Below are positions 19,286-25,451 of a DNA stretch of 25,451 nt, piece after piece. Numbering within the stretch: the stretch's first letter is position 1; each line of letters begins with the position of its first letter. The DNA lies in contig DASVDK010000053.1 in assembly GCA_036381125.1 (NCBI GenBank), positions 1 through 25,451 on the forward strand. Direction: 5' to 3'. The notes under the pieces were generated by a model. That model had not been told where the DNA came from. It made no database searches and saw only the letters and a list, made by a program, of their open reading frames with translations. Source of the DNA: DASVDK01 sp036381125 [NCBI: Thermodesulfobacteriota bacterium] (GTDB lineage Bacteria > DASVDK01). The translations under genes were made by a program, and so were the position numbers.

Positions 19286-19702
19286 ATGCCGCCTCTACGC
19301 GACCTCGCGGCCCTGGCTTTCCTCGCCCCGTCGGCGGCCGTCGCGGCGCCTGCCGAGCGCGCGCCGGCCGTCACCGGTCCGGTGTTCGACGCCTACCTCG
19401 ACGTCCGGATTGCCGTCCGGCAAGAGGCGCCCGGCCTCGACCGGCGCCTCACCGAGGTCGAGGACGTCGCTCCGCTCGGTGGGCAGCTCGCCCCCTTCCT
19501 CGCCCGGGAGAACCTGCCGCTCGAGCAGTTCGCCCGGGCCCACCGCCTGGTCGCACGCGACGCCGGCCTTGCCGGCCGCGTCGCCGCCATCCTCGACCGG
19601 CACGGCCCGACGGCCGGCGAGCAGCCCGAGGCGCCGCCGTCGGGCGGCGCGATCGTGCCCCCTAGCGGCGACTCCCGCCCGTCCGGGCGCGATCCACGGT
19701 GA
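19286..19702 (+). CDS. Small predicted secreted protein
   Basis: A 138-residue frame starting with a signal-peptide-like stretch (LAALAFLAPSAAVAAPAER; likely cleavage after AVA or AAA near residue 21). The mature part is helical and charged (VFDAYLDVRIAVRQEAPGLDRRLTEVEDV, in two parts by eye) with a proline-rich, low-complexity tail. I do not recognise a family. No strong ribosome site precedes the ATG. Its last 41 bases overlap the end of the convergent cold-shock gene, which is uncommon, so a real end or start could differ. Treat as a hypothetical secreted protein. Confidence 0.5.
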   Translation: MPPLRDLAALAFLAPSAAVAAPAERAPAVTGPVFDAYLDVRIAVRQEAPGLDRRLTEVEDVAPLGGQLAPFLARENLPLEQFARAHRLVARDAGLAGRVAAILDRHGPTAGEQPEAPPSGGAIVPPSGDSRPSGRDPR

Positions 19703-19892
19703 CGTTCTCGGCGCGCGGCCCCCGGGCGCCCTGCCGGAGGTCGAAGGACACTTCCTCCCCGGGGCGCAGCATCTCGAACGTCACGTCCGGCGCAAGCCCC
19801 TCGCGATGAAAGAACACCTCCTCGCCGTCCGGGGTGCGGATGAACCCGAAGCCCCGGTCGTAGAGGACCGACTTGACCTGTCCCGTAGCCAT
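19662..19892 (-). CDS. Cold-shock-domain protein
   Basis: A 76-residue single OB-fold protein that binds single-stranded nucleic acid. RNP1-like RGFGFI is at 13-18 and RNP2-like EVFFHRE at 25-31, with VSFDLRQGARGPRAENV matching the last strands of the cold-shock domain. The usual Trp in the first strand (VKWF) is replaced (VKSVLYDRGFG), seen in divergent members. A GGGGAGG ribosome site precedes the ATG. It is divergent from the Crp/Fnr gene. CSPs act as RNA chaperones; whether this one is cold-induced is not visible. Confidence 0.9.
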   Translation of the reverse strand: MATGQVKSVLYDRGFGFIRTPDGEEVFFHREGLAPDVTFEMLRPGEEVSFDLRQGARGPRAENVTVDRARTGGSRR

Positions 19893-19963
19893 CGTGCGAT
19901 CGGCCTCCCCTCACGTGGGTCGGGGCCGGCACCTGCGCACGGCGCGGCGCCCGCCCACCCGAG

Positions 19964-19979
19964 TGTGACCGGATGCACG
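19964..19979. promoter_or_regulatory. CRP-like operator in the csp-crp/fnr gap
   Basis: TGTGA, 6 nt (CCGGAT), then GCACG. The left half is a perfect CRP half-site, the right half matches 3 of 5 positions of TCACA. It lies 104 bp ahead of the Crp/Fnr start and could mediate autoregulation. Weak on its own. Confidence 0.25.
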
Positions 19980-20010
19980 AACGATTCCACGCAACCGGCG
20001 GGGCTGTCGC

Positions 20011-20031
20011 GCGACCGCTTCGAGCGGTCGC
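20011..20031. repeat. Perfect 9-bp inverted repeat upstream of crp/fnr
   Basis: GCGACCGCT and AGCGGTCGC are separated by 3 nt. It lies 52 bp before the regulator start, inside the divergent gap. The dyad is a good operator candidate for a dimeric regulator, or a stem in the leader of one of the genes. Confidence 0.5.
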
Positions 20032-20082
20032 CCCGAGGACGCCCCGCGGGTGGGCCCCGCTTTTGCATCGAAGCGCTCCACC

Positions 20083-20880
20083 ATGTCCATGCCGACCTTC
20101 CCGCGTGAACCGAGCCGGAGCGAGGAGCCGACTGCTCGCGAGCTGGCGGCATTCGACCTCTTCGCCGGCCTGCCCGTTTCCCGACTCGAAACCCTTGCCG
20201 CCGCCTCGACGCGGCGGCGCTTCTCGCGAGGCGAGTGCATCTTCGCCATCGGGATGCCCGCGACCGACCTCTACCTGATCGAGCGGGGGAAGATCCGCAT
20301 CTCGCTCGTGTCGTCCACGGGCCGGACGCTCACGATCGGAATCCTCTCCCCGGGCGAGCAGTTCGGCGAGCTGTTCCTCGACTCGAAGCGCCGCGAGGCG
20401 CAGGCCGAGGCGCTGACCGACGGACAGGCGATCCTCGTGCCGCGCGGACCGTTCGAGGTGCTCCTCGCCGCCGAGGCTCGGCTCGGGATGAACCTCGGGC
20501 GCGCCCTGTCGCGCAAGCACGAGGCGGCGCTGCGCCAGCTCGACCTCCTCTCCTTCTCGAGCGCGGCCGAGCGGATCGGCCGCCTTCTCGCCTCGCTGGC
20601 CCGCGAGCACGGCGTCGGCGAGGGGCCGGCCGTGGAGATCGACCTCGACCTCACCCATCAGGACATCGCCGCCATGCTCGGCGTCTCCCGCGAGAGCGTG
20701 ACGATCGTCCTCAACCGCCTCAAGTCCCGGGGCGCGGTCGCCTACAGGGGCGACCACCTGCTCGTCGATCGCGATCGCCTCCTGTCGGCGGTGCTGAGGC
20801 CCCGCAGCGCGGCGCGCAGCGCCGAGAGCGAGCGCGACGAGGAGGCGGCTCCCCATCCCGTCGGCGAGACGCGCGGCTGA
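20083..20880 (+). CDS. Crp/Fnr-family transcriptional regulator
   Basis: A 265-residue regulator. A cyclic-nucleotide-binding-type beta barrel spans about 25-135 (FSRGECIFAIGMPATDLYLIERGKIRIS, here in parts; LSPGEQFGELFL), a dimer helix follows at 136-170, and the winged HTH at about 189-220 has LTHQDIAAMLGVSRESVTIVLNRLKS. No cysteine set for an Fnr-type Fe-S cluster is seen, since only one Cys is present, so it is not an O2 sensor of the FNR type. The ligand is unknown. I start at the ATG at 20083; an in-frame upstream ATG at 20050 and a downstream one at 20089 are possible. The tail after about 240 is charged and disordered. Confidence 0.88.
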   Translation: MSMPTFPREPSRSEEPTARELAAFDLFAGLPVSRLETLAAASTRRRFSRGECIFAIGMPATDLYLIERGKIRISLVSSTGRTLTIGILSPGEQFGELFLDSKRREAQAEALTDGQAILVPRGPFEVLLAAEARLGMNLGRALSRKHEAALRQLDLLSFSSAAERIGRLLASLAREHGVGEGPAVEIDLDLTHQDIAAMLGVSRESVTIVLNRLKSRGAVAYRGDHLLVDRDRLLSAVLRPRSAARSAESERDEEAAPHPVGETRG

Positions 20881-20888
20881 CGCGCGGC

Positions 20889-20913
20889 GGGTCCCGCGCG
20901 GCGACGGGGACCC
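20889..20913 (+). terminator. Possible terminator stem after crp/fnr
   Basis: GGGTCCC and GGGACCC can form a 7-bp stem with an 11-nt loop, starting 9 bp after the stop codon. No U-run follows, so an intrinsic terminator is only possible. Confidence 0.3.
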
Positions 20914-20971
20914 GGCGGGCGGCGGCACGCGGCCGGCGGCCGACGGCTCGGAAGGTCGAGGAGCAGGCCTC

Positions 20972-21904
20972 TTGCCGGCCGCGCGGCGGGGCACGGGGAT
21001 CATCTACGCGGCCATGGGGGCGAACCTCGCCATCGCGGCGGCCAAGTTCGCCGCCTACGGCGCGAGCGGGTCGGCCGCCCTCCTCTCCGAAGGCTTCCAC
21101 TCCGTCGCCGACACGTTCAACCAGGTCTTCCTGCTCCTGGGCGTCTACCTGCAGCATCGCCCCCCCACCGAGGAGCACCCCTTCGGCTTCGGCCGCGAGC
21201 GGTTCTTCTGGTCCTTCTGCGCGGCGATCTTCATCTTCGTGGGCGGAGCCGTCGCCTCGCTCTACGAAGGGATCCAGCGCTGGGGGCACCAGCCGTCCGC
21301 GGTCGCGGAGAGCCACTTCTGGGCCTACCTCACCCTCGCGGCCGCCTTCCTCTTCGAGCTGGCGTCCTGGGCCGTGGCGGTCCGCGAGATCCGCCACGTC
21401 GCCCGCGAGGAGAGATGGGGCTTCCTCGAGACCGTGAAGCGGTCGAAGGACCCGACGATCAAGACGGTGCTCTACGAGGACTCCGTGGCCCTGACCGGCG
21501 TCGTCGTGGCGGCGGTGGGGATCTGGCTCTCCGAGCGGACGAGCGAGCCGCGGTTCGACGCCGCCGGCTCGATCGTCATCGGGGCGCTCCTGGCGATCAT
21601 GGCGTTCGTGCTGGCGGCGCAGACCCGCTCGCTGCTGCTCGGCGAGGCGGCCTCCGCCGAGGACCGGGCGCGCATCCGCCGGGCGATCGAGCGCACGCCG
21701 GGGATCGAGAGGGTCGTCGAGGTGCTGACGGTCCACATCGCGCCCGAGCAGGTCATCGTGTCCGGCCACGTCGTCATGGCGCCGAGCCTGTCCGGGCTGG
21801 ACGTCGCCCGGCGCATCGAGGCGGCGGAGACGGCGGTGCGGGCCGCCGTCCCCGAAGTGTCGAAGATCTTCCTCGAAGCGGAAGTGCCGGGCCGTCGAGA
21901 GTGA
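20972..21904 (+). CDS. Cation diffusion facilitator (ZnT9-like)
   Basis: A 310-residue metal/proton antiporter with about five or six helices, followed by a cytoplasmic C-terminal domain (about 215-305, RIRRAIERTPGIERVVEVLTVHI in parts). The helix-2 site has H43 and D47 (SEGFHSVADTFNQ) and the helix-5 site has E169-D170 (YEDSVALTGVV). The HPFGFGRERFFW stretch (69-80) and LYEGIQRW are like the SLC30A9/ZnT9 branch of CDF proteins. Substrate is probably zinc or another divalent metal. The start is a TTG at 20972 after a GAGGAG ribosome site; a later ATG (codon 15) would cut the first helix. It is transcribed in the same direction as crp/fnr 91 bp earlier. Confidence 0.87.
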   Translation: MPAARRGTGIIYAAMGANLAIAAAKFAAYGASGSAALLSEGFHSVADTFNQVFLLLGVYLQHRPPTEEHPFGFGRERFFWSFCAAIFIFVGGAVASLYEGIQRWGHQPSAVAESHFWAYLTLAAAFLFELASWAVAVREIRHVAREERWGFLETVKRSKDPTIKTVLYEDSVALTGVVVAAVGIWLSERTSEPRFDAAGSIVIGALLAIMAFVLAAQTRSLLLGEAASAEDRARIRRAIERTPGIERVVEVLTVHIAPEQVIVSGHVVMAPSLSGLDVARRIEAAETAVRAAVPEVSKIFLEAEVPGRRE

Positions 21905-21918
21905 ACGCGCCTCCCGCC

Positions 21919-21968
21919 CGGCACGCGTGCCGTCCGGGCACCGCGCCGGTCGGGGGCCGCGGCCCGAC
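21919..21968. terminator. Hairpins between convergent CDF and FAH genes
   Basis: Two inverted repeats lie in the 73-bp gap: CGGCACGCGTGCCG (21919-21932) and GTCGGG/CCCGAC around an 8-nt loop (21949-21968). Position between two convergent stops suggests transcription ends here from either side. Confidence 0.4.
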
Positions 21969-21977
21969 AGCCCGACC

Positions 21978-22937
21978 CTACGGCGCCACGCAGGGGTTCT
22001 CGAGGACGCCGAGGCGGGAGATCTCGAGGCGGCAGACGTCGCCCGGCTTGAGGAAGACCGGCGGCTTGCGCGCGAAGCCGACCCCCCCGGGCGTGCCGGT
22101 GGGGATCAGGTCCCCGGGCTCGAGCGTGAGGGCCGTCGACACGTAGGCGATCGTCTGCCAGACGTTGAAGATGAGCTGGCGCGTGTTCGACCGCTGCATC
22201 GTCTGGCCGTTCAGCGTGAGCGTCACGTCGAGCACGTGCGGGTCGCCGACCTCGTCCGCCGTGACGAGCGCCGGCCCGCAGGGGGCGAACGTGTCGAAGT
22301 TCTTGCCCGAGGCCCACTGGCTCGTGTGGAACTGCCAGTCGCGGGCGGAGACGTCGTTGAGGATCGTGTAGCCGGCGACGTACTCGGCCGCCTTCGACTC
22401 GGGCACGTTGCGCGCTCGCTTGCCGATGACGACGCAGAGTTCGATCTCGTAATCCACCTGCTGCGAAACGGCCGGCAGGACGATGGGATCACCCGATCCG
22501 ACGAGCGTCGTCGCCCACTTGGGGAAGAGGATCGGCCGTTCGGGCGCCTTCATCCCGGTCTCGGCCGCATGGTCCTTGTAGTTCAGCCCGAGACAGACGA
22601 TCTTCCTCGGGTCGGGCACCGGGGGGCGCAGCCGCACCCCGGCCAGCGGGAAGAGGATGCCTGCCTGGGCGAGCGCCTCGCGCCCCCGGCCGCTGGCCGC
22701 CTCGCGCTCGGCCGCCGCGAGCGCCTCGCGGGCGCGCCCCATGGCCGCATCGCCCCCCTCGAGGAACGCTCGCATGGCGGGCGGCACGAGGACGTCCGCC
22801 AGCACATCGGCTCGCGGCTCCCCGCCTTCGTGGAGCATCAGGCGGTACATCCGGTTCAGGTCGACCACGTCGTCCCGGACGAGTCCGCCCAGGCGCGCCT
22901 CGGTACGCTGCCCCTCCGAGTAGGTGACGAGCTTCAT
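21978..22937 (-). CDS. Fumarylacetoacetate hydrolase (FAH)-family protein
   Basis: A 319-residue enzyme of the FAH superfamily, which includes hydrolases, isomerases and decarboxylases acting on 2-oxo acids such as acylpyruvates and 2-hydroxyhepta-diene-dioates. The N-terminal 100 residues form the short leading domain; the catalytic part has GLNYKDHAAE (117-126), the metal-binding DYEIE (162-166), ILNDVSARD (192-200), GKNFDTFAP (211-219) and GDLIPTGTPGGVG. Length is typical of the two-domain family. The exact reaction is not visible. The ATG at 22937 has GGAG upstream at good spacing; a second ATG two codons earlier at 22943 is possible. It is divergent from pyrD. Confidence 0.9.
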   Translation of the reverse strand: MKLVTYSEGQRTEARLGGLVRDDVVDLNRMYRLMLHEGGEPRADVLADVLVPPAMRAFLEGGDAAMGRAREALAAAEREAASGRGREALAQAGILFPLAGVRLRPPVPDPRKIVCLGLNYKDHAAETGMKAPERPILFPKWATTLVGSGDPIVLPAVSQQVDYEIELCVVIGKRARNVPESKAAEYVAGYTILNDVSARDWQFHTSQWASGKNFDTFAPCGPALVTADEVGDPHVLDVTLTLNGQTMQRSNTRQLIFNVWQTIAYVSTALTLEPGDLIPTGTPGGVGFARKPPVFLKPGDVCRLEISRLGVLENPCVAP

Positions 22938-23003
22938 CCGCATCTCCCTCAAAGAGTGGTGTGGCAAGACTGTAGCAGCCGCCGGCCGGCCCGTGGGCCC
23001 GCG

Positions 23004-23009
23004 TATAAT
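23004..23009 (+). promoter_or_regulatory. Consensus -10 directly before pyrD
   Basis: TATAAT lies 7 nt before the pyrD ATG (23017). The intervening CCCCGGG holds no ribosome site, so the mRNA is probably leaderless. No -35 matches are obvious at 16-18 bp. Confidence 0.55.
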
Positions 23010-23016
23010 CCCCGGG

Positions 23017-24041
<1,025 letters not shown>

Positions 24042-24045
<4 letters not shown>

Positions 24046-24977
24046 ACCTCCACCGGCTGCGCGTCTTCCGGGCCGTGGCCGAGCGGATGAGCTTCTCGGC
24101 CGCCGCCGAGCAGCTCTACCTCACGCAGCCGGCCGTGAGCCTCCAGGTGCGCGCGCTCGAGCGGAGCCTCGGGGTGCGGCTCTTCGATCGCACCGGCGGC
24201 CGGCTGGCGCTCACGCCGGCCGGCGAGGCGCTGCTCCGGTCGGCCGCGACCATCCTCAACGCGGAGGACGAGGCGCGCCGGGTCATCGACGAGCTCAGGG
24301 GGGCGTCGGCCGGCCGGCTCATCGTGGCGGCCAACACGACCGGTGGGATGTACCTCGTCCCGCGGCTCATCGCCGCCTTCCGCGCCGAGGCGCCCAGGGT
24401 GCAGATCGACCTCGACGTCGACGCGACCGATCGGATCTGCGAGCGGGTGGCACAGGGCATGGTGGACCTCGGCTTCGTCGGCGGGCCGCTCGAGGACCGC
24501 CGCCTCGCGGTCGAGCCGGTCGTCGACGACCGCCTGGTGCTCATCGCGTCGCCGGCGAACCCGCTGGCGCGGCGGGGGCGCCGGCGGCTCTCGCTCGACC
24601 GCCTCGCGGCCGAGCCGCTGATCGTGCCGGAGCCGGCCTCCCGCACGCGGCTCCTCGTCGAGCGGCGGCTGCGGGAGGCGGGCCTCCCCTTCCGGCCGGC
24701 GGCGCAGATGGTCGGGACCGAGGCGGTCAAGAAGGCGGTCGAGGCGAACCTCGGCGTCGCCTTCGTGTCGAGCTACGCCGTCGAGGGCGAGCTCGCCCTC
24801 GGCCGCCTCGTCCGCGTCGAGCTGGACGGCTTCGCGATCGTCCGCCCGATCGTCATGGTCCACCGCAGCGAGCGGTACTTCACGCCCGCGGCGCTCCGCT
24901 TCCGCGAGTTCGTGCGGGCGCGGGCGCAGGCGCTGGCCGGCACGCCGGGCCGCCGGCGGCCGCGGCGCCAGCCGTAG
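24042..24977 (+). CDS. LysR-family transcriptional regulator
   Basis: A 311-residue regulator. The winged HTH covers about residues 1-60 (FSAAAEQLYLTQPAVSLQVRALERSLG, in parts; LFDRTGGRLALTPAGEALL). The effector domain has TTGGMYLVPRLIAAF, MVDLGFVGGPLEDRRL and GTEAVKKAVEANLGVAFVS, like the CysB/CbbR-type group. It starts with GTG at 24042, overlapping the pyrD stop by 4 bp (GTGA), so it is translated with pyrD. LysR genes usually regulate a divergent neighbour; here the target is not clear. The tail is basic and disordered (RRRPRRQP). Confidence 0.9.
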
Positions 24978-25269
24978 ACGAGCCGCTCGGGGCGACCCCG
25001 GTCGTCATCTCGAGGCCGACTCGGTTCGAACCGGGTTGGGCGAGTAGACCGGACGGCAACGTCTCGAAGACGCGAAGAAAGGTCTTGACAGCGCCGCGAC
25101 GGCGAGTCCGTTCGGCCCGCGGCCGCACCGGAGATCGGCCCTCCGCGGCCCGGGAACGGCCGCCGGACGAGACTTCACACGCTGGAGGTCTGCGCAATCG
25201 GTCGGCGCCGGCCGCGCCCCTGCGGGGCCGTCCCGGGGCGCTCCGAAGTTGCCATGGTATGAACGAAGC
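24978..25269. other. Intergenic region before the HNH-type gene
   Basis: About 290 bp with no gene I can support. It holds a short palindrome CGGTTCGAACCG (25022-25033), a TTGACA at 25085-25090 lacking a -10 partner, and a small GCCCC-TGC-GGGGC hairpin (25216-25228). The last 15 bases contain a -10-like hexamer for the next gene. Confidence 0.5.
25258..25263 (+). promoter_or_regulatory. -10-like hexamer before the HNH-type gene
   Basis: TATGAA lies 6 nt before the ATG at 25270, without a ribosome site. Same arrangement as at pyrD and ino1. Confidence 0.35.
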
Positions 25270-25451
25270 ATGGCTCTCACGACCATGCTCCCCGCTCCTG
25301 CCCGGCTCTCGGATGCCGAGCTGCTCGCCGCGGTGCCCCGGCTCGCCGCGCGCGAGCGCGACGCGACCGTCGTGCTCGTCGCCCACCTCGCCGAACTCGA
25401 CGCCCGGCGCCTCTACCTGGCCGAGGGGTACCCGTCGCTCTTCGTCTACTG
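25270..25451 (+). CDS. HNH-endonuclease-family protein, N-terminal fragment
   Basis: Only the first 60 codons lie in the window. They read LSDAELLAAVPRLAARER and VVLVAHLAELDARRLYLAEG, then YPSLFVY. I recall this N-terminus from a group of proteins with a C-terminal HNH nuclease domain that occur in many copies in some deltaproteobacterial metagenome genomes. The HNH part is beyond the edge, so nuclease function is a family inference. If the gene is complete it could be part of a selfish or regulated paralogue family. Confidence 0.6.
   Translation, partial: MALTTMLPAPARLSDAELLAAVPRLAARERDATVVLVAHLAELDARRLYLAEGYPSLFVY

Noticed and set aside
25022-25033. tRNA T-loop-like GGTTCGAACC
   Set aside because: It is only a palindrome. 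The flanking bases do not form a 5-bp T-stem and no acceptor, D or anticodon arms can be fitted.
25085-25090. A consensus -35 (TTGACA)
   Set aside because: No acceptable -10 lies 16-18 bp downstream on the plus strand.

Overview
The window is about 25 kb of very GC-rich bacterial DNA, densely coded with short gaps and many 1-8 bp stop/start overlaps. The gene content (alternative complex III respiratory operon, a bacterial phosphatidylcholine synthase, myo-inositol-1-phosphate synthase, a VKOR-thioredoxin fusion, and an HNH-type gene of a kind I associate with metagenomic deltaproteobacterial lineages) suggests a soil or sediment bacterium of the broad deltaproteobacterial/Desulfobacterota/Binatia type. 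That placement is an inference and no rRNA is present to fix it.

Layout. 1-7796 (minus strand): a long gene string read right to left: a small one-helix membrane protein, a zinc metallopeptidase, an ATP-grasp ligase, miaB, a bifunctional-nuclease domain protein, a membrane-anchored TPR protein, a GH57 glycosidase and the start of cobT, which runs off the window edge. 7848-8552 (plus): phosphatidylcholine synthase, ending at a hairpin shared with the convergent operon. 8638-16146 (minus): a complete actABCDEF operon (pentahaem cytochrome, Fe-S/molybdopterin-like subunit, two NrfD-like quinol subunits, ActD, monohaem lipoprotein). 16460-17344 (minus): a VKOR-thioredoxin fusion with an in-frame TGA. 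17456-18790 (plus): myo-inositol-1-phosphate synthase. 18809-20880: an unknown protein, a small secreted protein, a cold-shock protein and a Crp/Fnr regulator. 20972-24977: a cation diffusion facilitator, a fumarylacetoacetate hydrolase-family enzyme, pyrD and an overlapping LysR regulator. 25270-end: the start of an HNH-family gene.

Main discovery. In the VKOR-thioredoxin gene the TGA at 16681-16679 lies exactly where the first cysteine of the thioredoxin CxxC motif should be. The same frame continues for 72 more sense codons with clear thioredoxin-domain sequence (the resolving Cys, a Tyr-Pro-Thr-Trp cis-proline segment, a C-terminal GxRRxEGV-like strand). A strong hairpin whose loop begins with G starts about 20 nt after the TGA, as expected of a bacterial SECIS element. 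I read this as a selenoprotein of 294 residues with a U-P-A-C active site, probably split or cut short by standard annotation.

A second theme is transcription: at least six genes have a -10-like hexamer only 6-8 nt upstream of the start codon, several without a Shine-Dalgarno sequence. This suggests leaderless mRNAs. Other points worth following are an ActB that keeps four cysteines in its molybdopterin-like domain, and a metallopeptidase/ATP-grasp pair of unknown job.
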